Positions 1-8,521 of a DNA stretch of 64,000 nucleotides are shown here, piece after piece. The DNA is taken from NCBI RefSeq assembly GCF_018343775.1, contig NZ_CP074349.1, positions 5,919,501-5,983,500 on the forward strand. The letters run 5' to 3'. The number at the start of each line of letters is the position of its first letter. The first letter of the stretch is position 1. Under the pieces are notes generated by a model, which had not been told where the DNA came from, did no database searches, and saw only the letters and a list, made by a program, of their open reading frames with translations. This stretch comes from Pseudomonas cichorii. Lineage in GTDB: Bacteria > Pseudomonadota > Gammaproteobacteria > Pseudomonadales > Pseudomonadaceae. The translations under genes were made by a program, and so were the position numbers.

Positions 1-24
1 AAATGAGTAAAAATTGGGATAGGC

Positions 25-40
25 ATAAGCAAAAGCTTAT
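25..40. promoter_or_regulatory. LysR-type operator candidate
   Basis: A perfect inverted repeat, ATAAGC, four A, GCTTAT, lies 37 bases before the ATG of the LysR-family gene. LysR regulators usually bind such dyads in the space shared with a divergent target gene. The target would lie left of base 1; by Pseudomonas gene order it may be pyruvate carboxylase. The repeat is seen; its binding protein is inferred. Confidence 0.45.
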
Positions 41-76
41 AGTCAGCACTTCAGCCATTGGCAGGAGTTGTTGAGC

Positions 77-1030
77 ATGCGTAAGTCATTGATGCGTATG
101 ACATTGCGTCAGTTGCGAATTTTCAATGAAGTGTGCGACCTGCGCTCCTACAGTCGCGCCGCAGAGGAAATGTCCCTCACTCAGCCGGCTGTCAGCCTGC
201 AGATCCGACAGCTTGAAGAGCTGATCGGACAGCCGCTGTTCGAGTATGTCGGCAAAAAACTCTACCTGACCGAAGCCGCCGAAGCGCTGCAACTGGCCAG
301 CCGTGACATCTTCGGCCGCCTGGAAAGCCTGGATATGCAGCTTTCCGACATGCAGGGCTCATTGCAGGGCCAGTTGAAACTGGCCATCGAGTCGAGCTGC
401 AAATATTTCATCCCGCACGTGTTCGCAGCCTTCAAGCGCCAGCACCCGGAAGTCATCCTCAACCTGACCGTGGTCAACCGCGCCATGGTCATCCGGCGCC
501 TGTCGGACAACCGCGACGATCTGGTGGTGATGTCCATGGTGCCTCAGGACATGGGCCTGGAGTTCCTGCCTTTTCTCAACAACCCGATTGTCGCCGTCGC
601 ACCGGCGAACCATCCGCTGTGTGATCGGGAACAACTGAGCCTGAAAGACCTGGAGCCCTGGCCGCTGCTGATTCGCGAATCAGGGTCAGGGACACGAAGA
701 GCCTGTGAGGAGTACGTCAAGGAAAAGCGCGTGCATTTCACCCAGACACAGGAAGTGTCATCCAGCGAAGCACAACGCGAATGCGTGGTCGCCGGGCTCG
801 GGCTGGCGCTGCTGACCCGTCACGCCGTCAGCATGGAACTCGCCACCGGCGCCCTCAAGGAACTGCCAGTGGCCGAGTTACCGCTTTACCGAAGCTGGTG
901 CGTGGTACAAGCCAGGGATAAACGCCTGTCTCCCGTCGCTCACGCCTTCCTTGCGTTCATCCGCACCGAACGTGCGCAGATCAGCCAGCTTGTCGAACGC
1001 TTCGACGGGCGTCCTCGGACGGCTGGTTAG
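77..1030 (+). CDS. pycR: LysR-family transcriptional regulator, probable PycR
   Basis: A 317-residue LysR-type regulator. An N-terminal winged helix-turn-helix (about residues 6-65, with SRAAEEMSLTQPAVSLQIRQ) is followed by a linker helix and an effector-binding domain of about 200 residues. The ATG at 77 is chosen because AGGAG (63-67) lies nine bases upstream; the TTG at 68 touches that site and is unlikely. The next genes (small protein, HexR-like regulator, GGDEF-EAL protein, uvrD) follow the order I remember around pycR in P. aeruginosa, where PycR controls the pyruvate carboxylase genes. The family is certain; the PycR name rests on synteny. Its 3' end overlaps the convergent small gene by 50 bases. 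Confidence 0.85.
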   Translation: MRKSLMRMTLRQLRIFNEVCDLRSYSRAAEEMSLTQPAVSLQIRQLEELIGQPLFEYVGKKLYLTEAAEALQLASRDIFGRLESLDMQLSDMQGSLQGQLKLAIESSCKYFIPHVFAAFKRQHPEVILNLTVVNRAMVIRRLSDNRDDLVVMSMVPQDMGLEFLPFLNNPIVAVAPANHPLCDREQLSLKDLEPWPLLIRESGSGTRRACEEYVKEKRVHFTQTQEVSSSEAQRECVVAGLGLALLTRHAVSMELATGALKELPVAELPLYRSWCVVQARDKRLSPVAHAFLAFIRTERAQISQLVERFDGRPRTAG

Positions 1031-1202
1031 CCTGCCAGTGGTTGCCGGTCATGCTGTCCATGTAATCGCAGAGGTCCTGATTGAGCTGCCGCGCTTCGCA
1101 GTAGCTTTCAATCGCGCGACGAAACTCCATTCGGCGCTGGTCTTCCTGTTGACGACGAGTCTTGACGGTGCTGTTGGGTAAGTCATCGTAATGCCGAGCC
1201 AT
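981..1202 (-). CDS. small conserved Pseudomonas protein (PA3496-like)
   Basis: A 73-residue, highly charged protein beginning MARHYDDLP and carrying an Arg/Glu-rich helix (KTRRQQEDQRRMEFRRAIES). It resembles a small Pseudomonas family I remember as PA3496-like, sometimes annotated as putative envelope integrity protein; its function is unknown. The ATG at 1202 is chosen over an upstream in-frame ATG at 1277 because the conserved part starts there and a GGGAG/AGGA-like stretch precedes it. There is no signal peptide or membrane segment. Its last 50 bases overlap the end of the LysR gene tail to tail. Confidence 0.6.
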   Translation of the reverse strand: MARHYDDLPNSTVKTRRQQEDQRRMEFRRAIESYCEARQLNQDLCDYMDSMTGNHWQANQPSEDARRSVRQAG

Positions 1203-1296
1203 GTCCTGTCTCCCAATACGTTGCGGGAGTACAGAGTGGCGCGAGGGCATGACGATCAGGCGGCGAATGCGTGACAAGTTGATGAAGGTTCGACCC

Positions 1297-2163
1297 TCAA
1301 TCCTCGTGGGCCTTCACCGACTTGGGCGAGAGTCGCAGGCTGCGCAGACTGCGTTTGACGCTCTTGAGGTGGTTGACCAGGCTCGGACCGCGAGCCATGG
1401 CGACGCCCATTGCCAGCACATCGATCACCACCAGATGCGCGATGCGCGAAGTCAGCGGGGTGTAGATTTCGGTGTCTTCGTGTACATCGATGGCCAGATT
1501 GACCGACGACAGCTCGGCCAGAGGTGTCTGGCTCGGGCATAGCGTGATGAGTGTGGCGCCGCTTTCGCGAACCAGGTTCGCCGAAATCAGCAGATCCTTG
1601 GAGCGACCGGACTGGGAAATGCACACCGCGACGTCGGTTGGCTTCAAAGTCACTGCCGACATTGCCTGCATGTGCGGGTCCGAGTAGGCCGCAGCGCTCA
1701 GCAACAGGCGAAAGAACTTGTGCTGGGCATCGGCCGCCACCGCACCCGACGCACCGAAACCATAGAACTCCACACGATTGGCGCCCGCCATGGCGGTCAC
1801 GGCCAGTTGCAAGGCATGGGGATCGAGGTTTTCACGCACTTCCATCAAGGTGTGCAGCGTGGTGTCGAAAATCTTCAGGCTGTAATCGGCAACCGAATCG
1901 TCTTCGTGAATCGCGAACTGGCCGAAACTCGCTCCGGCGGCAAGGCTCTGCGCCAGCTTGAGCTTGAGGTCCTGAAAGCCCGTGCAACCGATGGCGCGAC
2001 AGAAGCGCACGATGGTCGGCTCACTGATCCCGACGCTATGGGCCAGGTCAGCCATGGAACTGTGCATCACGGCCGCAGGGTCAAGCAGCACATGGTCGGC
2101 TACCTTGAGCTCCGACTTGCGCAGCAGATTACGTGACTGGGCGATGTGTTGCAGCAGATTCAA
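1297..2163 (-). CDS. RpiR/HexR-family regulator with SIS domain
   Basis: A 288-residue RpiR-family regulator: an N-terminal helix-turn-helix (residues 1-77, including SVGISEPTIVRFCRAIGCTG) and a C-terminal SIS sugar-phosphate-binding domain (about 120-255, with the loop SQSGRSKD). It is very close to HexR, which senses 2-keto-3-deoxy-6-phosphogluconate and represses Entner-Doudoroff genes. Pseudomonads carry both HexR beside zwf and a HexR-like paralogue near uvrD; by position this is the paralogue, so I give no symbol. The start is TTG (reads MNLLQHIAQSR, the usual family N-terminus) without a clear ribosome site. A palindrome 45 bases upstream suggests self-control. Confidence 0.85.
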   Translation of the reverse strand: MNLLQHIAQSRNLLRKSELKVADHVLLDPAAVMHSSMADLAHSVGISEPTIVRFCRAIGCTGFQDLKLKLAQSLAAGASFGQFAIHEDDSVADYSLKIFDTTLHTLMEVRENLDPHALQLAVTAMAGANRVEFYGFGASGAVAADAQHKFFRLLLSAAAYSDPHMQAMSAVTLKPTDVAVCISQSGRSKDLLISANLVRESGATLITLCPSQTPLAELSSVNLAIDVHEDTEIYTPLTSRIAHLVVIDVLAMGVAMARGPSLVNHLKSVKRSLRSLRLSPKSVKAHED

Positions 2164-2207
2164 GAGGCAGACTCGCTAATGATGCGGTGGGCGGGTTGTA
2201 GCTTTCT

Positions 2208-2222
2208 TGTAGTTATACTACA
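2208..2222. promoter_or_regulatory. HexR-type operator candidate
   Basis: TGTAGTTATACTACA is a six-base inverted repeat (TGTAGT/ACTACA) around TAT, close to the TGTAAT...ATTACA type described for HexR-like regulators. It contains TATAAC on the minus strand, a possible -10 element for the regulator gene that starts at 2163, so binding would block its own promoter. The palindrome is seen; the binding protein is inferred. Confidence 0.55.
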
Positions 2223-2296
2223 TGACCTGCGAGCCGCCCAGTTAAACGAGCCCTGAACGTCATACACAAGCCATTGAATGATAAATCTTCCTTTTT

Positions 2297-2314
2297 TGTG
2301 GGAATAATCCTACA
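2297..2314. promoter_or_regulatory. second HexR-type operator candidate
   Basis: TGTGGGAATAATCCTACA has TGTGGGA/TCCTACA arms matching at six of seven positions. It lies about 80 bases from the better palindrome at 2208, so two bound dimers could form a loop. It also sits just after the end of the GGDEF-EAL gene. Weaker than the first site. Confidence 0.35.
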
Positions 2315-2330
2315 TTTTGGAACGCTGCCA

Positions 2331-4826
2331 CTATTGCCGGGCCAGGCTCAACATGCCCTCCATCATTGACGCTTCGAGCGGTCGACTGATCAGATAGCCC
2401 TGAACTTCATCGCAACCCTGCGCCTTCAGAAACTCCAGTTGTTTCTCGTTTTCCACACCCTCGGCCACGACCTTGAGCCCCAGGCTGTGAGCCATGGCGA
2501 TGATCGCCTGGGTGATTGCCGCATCTTCCGTGCCGTCATCGAGGCCACGAATAAACGCCTGATCAATCTTTACGTAGTCCACCGGGAAGCGTTTGAGATA
2601 ACTCAATGAAGAGTAGCCGGTGCCAAAGTCGTCGATGGCCAGTTTGACGCCCAGCTCACGCAACTGCTGAAAGGTCGCGATGATGTGTTCGACACTGTCG
2701 AGCAACTGGCTTTCGGTCAGCTCCAACTCCAGCAAATGCGGCGCCAGCCCCGTCTCGTCCAGGACCTGCCGCACCAGACTGACCAGCTTGCCCTGCCGCA
2801 ACTGGTGCACTGACAGATTGACCGAAACCCGGATCGGCTCAAAGCCCTGACGCTGCCACTCACAAGCCTGCCAGCAGGCCTGGCGCAGCACGAACTCGCC
2901 GATATCGGCAATCAGGCCGGTTTCTTCGGCCAGACCAATGAACTCGCCCGGCGGCACCATGCCCCGTGTCGGATGACGCCAGCGCACCAGTGCTTCGGCC
3001 GCATCCAGACGACCATTTTCCAACAGCATCTTGGGTTGATAGAACACTTGTAGCTGGTGATCTTCAATGGCTTTGCGCAGCTGGATTTCCAGTTGCAGGC
3101 GCTCCAGGGTGCTGGCCCGCAGGCTTTCGGTGAAGAACTGGAAATTGTTGCCGCCCAGATGCTTGGCATGCCGCATCGCCATATTGGCCTGACTCACCAG
3201 TGCCGAGACTTCACGGGCAGAGTCCGGCAGCAGGCTGATACCCACCGAAGCACTGATCACCAGTTCGTTACCCGCCACCGACAGAGGCGTACGCAGCTTG
3301 CTCAGCAAGCGGCTGGTGACACGCGCCAGACTGGAAAGGTTGGCATAGGCATCGAACAGCACGGCAAATTCATCGCCGGACAGACGCGCAATGGTGTCCG
3401 CCTCCGGCATGGCGCTGATCAGGCGGCGGGCAACATGCTTGAGCAACTGATCGGCGACTTCATGGCCCAGGCTCTCGTTGAGCAGCTTGAAACGATCCAG
3501 ATTGATATGCAGCAGCGCCAGGCTTCTTCCGCCCTGACGCACCCGCTGATTCGCTTCGCGCAGGCGCTCCTTGAATTGCGAGCGATTGGCCAGACCGGTC
3601 AACTCATCGAAATGCGTGAGGTAGCGCATACGCTCTTCAGATTCGCGGTTGGCCGAAAGATCCGTAAAGAAGCCGACAATATGGCTGACATTGCCGGCAA
3701 TATCGCGCACGACAGTCATTTGCAGCCATTGCGGATACAACTCGCCGTTCTTGCGCGCCTCAACCAGCTCGCCCTGCCAGCTTCCGGTCTGCTCCAGGGC
3801 ATGGTGAATGGCCTGGAAGTGACGGCGTGCATCGCGACTGCTGGCGATATCCATGACCTGACGCCCCACTACATCCTCAGGCGTGTAACCCGTGAGCCGG
3901 GAAAAAGCCTGATTGATGGTGAGAATCCGGTACTGCGGGTCGAAAATCATGATGCTTTCGCTGACCGCATCGAAAACCTTCTCGGCCAGACGCGGCGGGC
4001 TTTTGCTCAAGGCCAGATTGGCGGCCTCAAGCTCCAGGGTACGCTGCGCAACACGCTCCTCAAGACCGGCCTGAGCCTCGCGCAGACTGTGCTCGGCCTG
4101 ACGACGCTGCTCGACCTCCCGGCCCAGAATTTCATTGAGTTCATCGCCCTTGGCCCGGGCCTGCTGCAAATGCTCGATCAGGGCCTGGTTCTGAAAACGC
4201 TGCAACAGGCTGCGCAGTATCAGGCGATTGATCTGCCAGGCCACCACAATCAGGGCAAACAACAGAATCAGACCCAGCCAGCCCCAGCCACGCAAAGGCA
4301 CGTCGCCCCCCATAAACAGATAGACGATGGGAGGTAACAGACACGACAGGCTGAAGGTGAGAAACGCCGTGAGGCTGACGGCATAGGCCACGCTGGCGCA
4401 CAGCGTTGCGCCGCCAATCATGCCGAACACCCAGGCCTGCTGCTCGAAACTGGTCACGGGCACCAGGGCCATGGCCGCACAGGCCAGAGTCAGACCGCTG
4501 ACCACCGCGCCGAGCAGAAACATTCGCCGCCAGACCGGTTGCGCCTGACGTTCGGGAGATGCCGCCCGGAACGCTGCAACCTGAATGACACGCAAGCCCA
4601 CAAGCACCGCCAGCCAGACCAGCCAGATACTGACCAGCACGTAGCGTTCAGGACTCCAGAGCAGCCATGCGCAGACCAGACCACTGATGAACATGAACAG
4701 GGTCGGCAGCAATGAACCCTGATAAAGCATGCGCGTGCGCTCAACCCTCAACCGGGTCGCGAACTTCTTGCGAATGGCCCGCCGGCTGGTGTCAGAAGCA
4801 TCGTGGGCACTGAAGCTGAAAGGCAT
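2331..4826 (-). CDS. membrane PAS-GGDEF-EAL cyclic-di-GMP protein
   Basis: About 831 residues. An N-terminal integral membrane sensor of about six segments (residues 35-215) leads into a coiled coil, a PAS domain (about 285-400), a GGDEF domain (405-565) and an EAL domain (575-820). The GGDEF signature reads SGDEF and no RxxD inhibitory site precedes it. The EAL domain keeps EALVRW, an NLS-like segment and DDFGTGYSSL, so phosphodiesterase activity is likely; cyclase activity is possible. The ATG at 4826 (MPFSFSAHDAS) is preferred; in-frame ATGs at 4877 and 4871 cannot be excluded because no strong ribosome site is seen. It is divergent from uvrD and probably corresponds to P. aeruginosa PA5442. 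Confidence 0.85.
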   Translation of the reverse strand: MPFSFSAHDASDTSRRAIRKKFATRLRVERTRMLYQGSLLPTLFMFISGLVCAWLLWSPERYVLVSIWLVWLAVLVGLRVIQVAAFRAASPERQAQPVWRRMFLLGAVVSGLTLACAAMALVPVTSFEQQAWVFGMIGGATLCASVAYAVSLTAFLTFSLSCLLPPIVYLFMGGDVPLRGWGWLGLILLFALIVVAWQINRLILRSLLQRFQNQALIEHLQQARAKGDELNEILGREVEQRRQAEHSLREAQAGLEERVAQRTLELEAANLALSKSPPRLAEKVFDAVSESIMIFDPQYRILTINQAFSRLTGYTPEDVVGRQVMDIASSRDARRHFQAIHHALEQTGSWQGELVEARKNGELYPQWLQMTVVRDIAGNVSHIVGFFTDLSANRESEERMRYLTHFDELTGLANRSQFKERLREANQRVRQGGRSLALLHINLDRFKLLNESLGHEVADQLLKHVARRLISAMPEADTIARLSGDEFAVLFDAYANLSSLARVTSRLLSKLRTPLSVAGNELVISASVGISLLPDSAREVSALVSQANMAMRHAKHLGGNNFQFFTESLRASTLERLQLEIQLRKAIEDHQLQVFYQPKMLLENGRLDAAEALVRWRHPTRGMVPPGEFIGLAEETGLIADIGEFVLRQACWQACEWQRQGFEPIRVSVNLSVHQLRQGKLVSLVRQVLDETGLAPHLLELELTESQLLDSVEHIIATFQQLRELGVKLAIDDFGTGYSSLSYLKRFPVDYVKIDQAFIRGLDDGTEDAAITQAIIAMAHSLGLKVVAEGVENEKQLEFLKAQGCDEVQGYLISRPLEASMMEGMLSLARQ

Positions 4827-5026
4827 GGCGGGGTTCTTGTATTTGATAAGACCTTGGCATGTGCCGAGCATACACAAGCGCTGGGCTAGACCAAACTGCC
4901 GCCATCATAAAACGGTGACTTTCAGCGCTGTTCTGCACAACTTCGACACAGGGGACGCCATTCGCCGTCGCACATGACCGATCGTCAGCATCGACGACTT
5001 TTTTATTACCCATGACAAAGCATGGT

Positions 5027-5055
5027 TTGCCCGCCATGGCGCAGCACCCTAGAAT
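5027..5055 (+). promoter_or_regulatory. predicted sigma70 promoter of uvrD (leaderless)
   Basis: TTGCCC (5027-5032) and TAGAAT (5050-5055) are separated by 17 bases. The uvrD ATG begins at 5062, only six bases after the -10 element, where transcription would normally start. There is no ribosome site before the ATG, which fits a leaderless message. Confidence 0.45.
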
Positions 5056-5061
5056 GCGGCG

Positions 5062-7245
5062 ATGCGCGATGATCTCTCTCTCCTTTTGAATTCCCTCAAC
5101 GATGCCCAGCGTCAGGCCGTAGCTGCCTCTCTGGGTCGTCAGTTGGTCCTGGCCGGCGCTGGTTCCGGTAAAACCCGTGTGCTGGTGCATCGCATCGCAT
5201 GGCTGATGCAGGTCGAGCAAGCCTCCCCGCATTCGGTCCTGTCGGTGACGTTCACCAACAAGGCCGCCGCCGAGATGCGTCATCGCATCGAGCAACTGAT
5301 GGGCATCAGCCCGGCAGGCATGTGGGTCGGCACCTTCCACGGGCTGGCGCATCGCCTGCTGCGTGCACACTGGCAGGAAGCGGGGCTGGTACAGACGTTC
5401 CAGATTCTGGACAGCGACGACCAGCAACGTCTGGTCAAGCGCGTGATCCGCGAACTGGGGCTGGACGAACAGCGCTGGCCTGCACGTCAGGCCCAGTGGT
5501 TCATCAACGGCCAGAAAGACGAAGGCCTGCGCCCCAAACATATCCAGGCCGGCGGCGATCTGTTCCTGGCCACCATGAAGTCGATCTACGAAGCCTATGA
5601 AATCGCCTGCCAGCGCGCCGGCGTCATCGACTTCTCCGAACTGCTGCTGCGTGCGCTGGACCTGTGGCGCGATCATCCCGGCCTGCTGGCGCACTACCAG
5701 CGGCGCTTCCGCCATGTGCTGGTGGACGAATTCCAGGACACCAACGCCGTGCAGTACGCCTGGTTGCGACTGCTGGCCCAGGGCGGCGACAGCCTGATGG
5801 TGGTGGGCGATGACGACCAGTCCATTTATGGCTGGCGTGGCGCGAAGATCGAGAACATTCATCAGTACTCGTCGGACTTCCCGGATACCGAAGTCATCCG
5901 TCTGGAGCAGAACTACCGCTCGACGGCAAGCATTCTCAAGGCTGCCAACGGCCTGATCGTCAATAACAGCGGTCGCCTGGGCAAAGAGCTGTGGACCGAC
6001 GTGGGCGATGGCGATCTGATCAACCTGTATGCCGCCTTCAACGAACACGACGAAGCGCGCTACGTGGTCGAAACCATCGAAAGCGCCTTGAAGACCGGCC
6101 TGTCGCGTAACGACATTGCCATTCTGTATCGCTCCAACGCCCAGTCGCGGGTGCTGGAAGAAGCCTTGCTGCGCGAGCGCATTCCTTACCGCATCTACGG
6201 CGGCCAGCGATTCTTCGAGCGCGCCGAGATCAAGAACGCCATGGCGTATCTGCGCCTGCTGGAAGGCCGTGGCAACGATGCCGCGCTGGAGCGGGTCATC
6301 AACGTTCCCGCACGGGGCATTGGCGAGAAGACGGTCGAGGCGATTCGCGAGCATGCCCGCCATACCGACATCTCCATGTGGGAAGCGATGCGTCAGTTGG
6401 TGGCCAACAAGGGCCTGACCGGCCGCGCTGCCGGTGCCTTGAACGTGTTCATGGAACTTATCGAAAACCTCTCGGCCAAGGTCATGGAAATGCCCTTGCA
6501 CCTGATGACCCAGACCGTCATCGAGCAATCGGGGCTGATCACTTATCACCAGCAGGAAAAAGGTGAAAAAGGTCAGGCACGGGTGGAAAACCTTGAGGAA
6601 CTGGTCAGCGCTGCGCGCAACTTCGAGAACAATGAAGACGATGAAGAACTGACCCCGCTGGCAGCTTTCCTCGGCCATGCGTCGCTGGAAGCTGGCGACA
6701 CGCAGGCTCAGGAGCACGAAGACAGCATTCAGCTCATGACCCTGCACAGCGCCAAGGGCCTGGAATTCCCTTACGTGTTTCTGGTGGGCATGGAAGAAGG
6801 GCTGTTCCCGCACAAGATGAGCCTGGAAGAGCCCGGCCGTCTGGAAGAAGAACGCCGTCTGGCTTACGTCGGTATCACCCGCGCCATGCAGCAACTGGTG
6901 ATGACTTACGCCGAAACCCGTCGCCTGTATGGCAGCGAAACCTACAACAAGGTGTCGCGCTTCGTTCGCGAGATTCCGCCGACGCTGATCCAGGAAGTGC
7001 GCCTGTCCAATAGCGTCAGTCGTCCTTTCGGTGGCACCCAGAAAGTCAGCAACAGCAGCCTGTTCACGGGCACCGGCATCCCCGAAACCCAGTTCACGCT
7101 GGGCCAGCACGTACAGCACGCCGTATTCGGTGAAGGCGTGATCCTGAATTTCGAGGGCTCCGGCGCCCAGGCCAGGGTGCAGGTCAACTTCTCCGAAGGC
7201 AGCAAGTGGCTGATGATGGGCTATGCGAAGCTGGTCCCGATCTGA
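5062..7245 (+). CDS. uvrD: DNA helicase II UvrD
   Basis: A 727-residue superfamily 1A 3'-5' helicase of nucleotide excision and mismatch repair. Motifs in order: Walker A AGAGSGKT (residues 31-38), the Walker B region VDEFQDTN, GDDDQSIYGWRGA, LEQNYRST, LHSAKGLEF and EEERRLAYVGITRA near the C-terminal third. The last 50 residues form the usual Tudor-like tail (QHAVFGEGVILNFEG). Length fits the family. The N-terminus MRDDLSLLLNSLNDAQRQAV is the expected one, so the ATG at 5062 is secure although no Shine-Dalgarno sequence precedes it. A perfect 40-base palindrome follows the stop. Confidence 0.97.
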   Translation: MRDDLSLLLNSLNDAQRQAVAASLGRQLVLAGAGSGKTRVLVHRIAWLMQVEQASPHSVLSVTFTNKAAAEMRHRIEQLMGISPAGMWVGTFHGLAHRLLRAHWQEAGLVQTFQILDSDDQQRLVKRVIRELGLDEQRWPARQAQWFINGQKDEGLRPKHIQAGGDLFLATMKSIYEAYEIACQRAGVIDFSELLLRALDLWRDHPGLLAHYQRRFRHVLVDEFQDTNAVQYAWLRLLAQGGDSLMVVGDDDQSIYGWRGAKIENIHQYSSDFPDTEVIRLEQNYRSTASILKAANGLIVNNSGRLGKELWTDVGDGDLINLYAAFNEHDEARYVVETIESALKTGLSRNDIAILYRSNAQSRVLEEALLRERIPYRIYGGQRFFERAEIKNAMAYLRLLEGRGNDAALERVINVPARGIGEKTVEAIREHARHTDISMWEAMRQLVANKGLTGRAAGALNVFMELIENLSAKVMEMPLHLMTQTVIEQSGLITYHQQEKGEKGQARVENLEELVSAARNFENNEDDEELTPLAAFLGHASLEAGDTQAQEHEDSIQLMTLHSAKGLEFPYVFLVGMEEGLFPHKMSLEEPGRLEEERRLAYVGITRAMQQLVMTYAETRRLYGSETYNKVSRFVREIPPTLIQEVRLSNSVSRPFGGTQKVSNSSLFTGTGIPETQFTLGQHVQHAVFGEGVILNFEGSGAQARVQVNFSEGSKWLMMGYAKLVPI

Positions 7246-7250
7246 TCCCA

Positions 7251-7290
7251 CCCAGTAGCGAATTCATTCGCGAATGAATTCGCTACTGGG
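7251..7290. repeat. perfect 40-base palindrome of the GCGAATTCATTCGCGAA family
   Basis: Each 20-base half is the exact reverse complement of the other, with no spacer; the centre reads ATTCGCGAAT. The arms carry AGTAGCGAATTCATTCG, a variant of the repeat seen at 11527, 39270 and 46476. It begins five bases after the uvrD stop and could form a hairpin at the end of that message, but has no T-run. Confidence 0.85.
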
Positions 7291-7451
7291 GCGTGGAAGA
7301 AAATTCCTACAGCACTTTATTTCACCGCCTACCGCCCAAATAGACAGGTCTTACGGACCTCATGCAAAAGTCCGAAACATTAACGCACTAGCCATCGACT
7401 GCCCTCCTGTGCAACATGGCGCGCATGCATTCATACAACGGGAATACCCTT

Positions 7452-8294
7452 ATGCAACGTTTTCTAAGCATGGCTCTGGCGCTGTGCATCGGGCTCACCA
7501 TGAGTCTGGATGTGAACGCCGCACGTTTTGGTGGTGGCAAGAGCATGGGCTCGGCACCGTCGCACCAGGCACGCCAGGCCGCTCCAGCCACTCCGGCTGC
7601 TGCTCCTAACGCTGCCGGTCGTCCGGCTGCCGCTGCCAGTGGCGCTTCACGCTGGTTGGGCCCATTGGCCGGTATCGCTGCCGGTGGCCTGCTGGCTGCA
7701 ATGTTCATGGGTGACGGCTTCAACGGCCTGCAGATCTTCGACATCCTGATCATGGGCCTTATCGCCTTCCTGATCTTCCGCTTCATTGCGCGTCGTCGTC
7801 AGCAGCAACAGCCGAAAATGGCCGGTGCCGGTGCTCCTTACCAGCGTGAAACCAGCCAGCCCGCGCAAAACTCGATCTTCGGTGGCGCGTCGTCAGCTCC
7901 TGCGGCTCCGGTCATCAACGCTCCGGCCTGGTTCAACGAAGAGCGCTTCCTGGAAGCCGCCCGCAGCCACTTCCAGTCGCTGCAGCAGCACTGGGATGCG
8001 AACGAAATGGACAAGATCGCCGAGTTCGTGACGCCACAGATGCTGCAATTCCTGAAAAAGGAACGTGCCGATCTGGGCGACGGTTTCCAGTCGACCTACA
8101 TCGACAACCTGAGCGTCCAGCTGGAAGGTGTGGATGATCGCGCTGACAAAACCATCGCGACCCTGACCTTCTCCGGCGTCTCCAAGACTTCGCGCTTTGA
8201 CCAGGGCGAAGTGTTCAGCGAAAGCTGGAACATGGAACGCGCCCAGGGCGACAGCCAACCCTGGCTGGTTGCCGGTATTCGCCAGAACGGCTGA
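7452..8294 (+). CDS. secreted/membrane Tim44-like domain protein
   Basis: 280 residues. A signal peptide (MQRFLSMALALCIGLTMSLDVNA) is followed by a Gly/Ala/Pro-rich linker, a hydrophobic stretch (about residues 68-110, ending at RRRQQQQ), another linker and a C-terminal Tim44-like domain (about 150-275, with FLEAARSHFQSLQQHWDAN). The ATG at 7452 is chosen because it puts the signal peptide at the N-terminus; the frame is also open from an ATG at 7416. Tim44-like domains bind membranes or partner proteins; the bacterial role is not established. A strong terminator follows. Confidence 0.8.
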   Translation: MQRFLSMALALCIGLTMSLDVNAARFGGGKSMGSAPSHQARQAAPATPAAAPNAAGRPAAAASGASRWLGPLAGIAAGGLLAAMFMGDGFNGLQIFDILIMGLIAFLIFRFIARRRQQQQPKMAGAGAPYQRETSQPAQNSIFGGASSAPAAPVINAPAWFNEERFLEAARSHFQSLQQHWDANEMDKIAEFVTPQMLQFLKKERADLGDGFQSTYIDNLSVQLEGVDDRADKTIATLTFSGVSKTSRFDQGEVFSESWNMERAQGDSQPWLVAGIRQNG

Positions 8295-8322
8295 TCCCCA
8301 GGCACATCCAGCAGCACATAAC

Positions 8323-8350
8323 CCCGGACTTGTTCCGGGGTTTTTTATTT
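8323..8350 (+). terminator. intrinsic terminator after the Tim44-domain gene
   Basis: A seven-base GC-rich stem, CCCCGGA (8323-8329) paired with TCCGGGG (8335-8341), with a five-base loop, followed by a T-rich run (8342-8351). It stands 28 bases after the stop codon. Confidence 0.9.
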
Positions 8351-8462
8351 TTGTTCGCCTGCAGCTAACAAATGCAAGTCTGAAAGGTCCGACGCTTGAT
8401 GCGAATTGAAAGCAGGCAGACCAGGATTTTTCGTACAGAGCCTATCCGATCGGGTAGTTATT

Positions 8463-8491
8463 TTGAGAAAAGCTTTAGGCTACTGTATAAC
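8463..8491 (+). promoter_or_regulatory. sigma70 promoter of the SUKH-domain gene
   Basis: TTGAGA (8463-8468) and TATAAC (8486-8491) are separated by 17 bases, about 30 bases before the GTG start of the next gene. Confidence 0.6.
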
Positions 8492-8521
8492 CCGCGCCAT
8501 CAAGCTTAGAGGACCCATGTC

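Noticed and set aside
3057..4337. 426-codon open frame on the plus strand
   Set aside because: It is antisense to the PAS-GGDEF-EAL gene and lacks any recognised feature.
4792..7251. 819-codon open frame on the minus strand
   Set aside because: It lies antisense to uvrD and is a mirror of high-GC codon use; it has no known domain, no ribosome site and a low-complexity His/Gln/Ala-rich translation.
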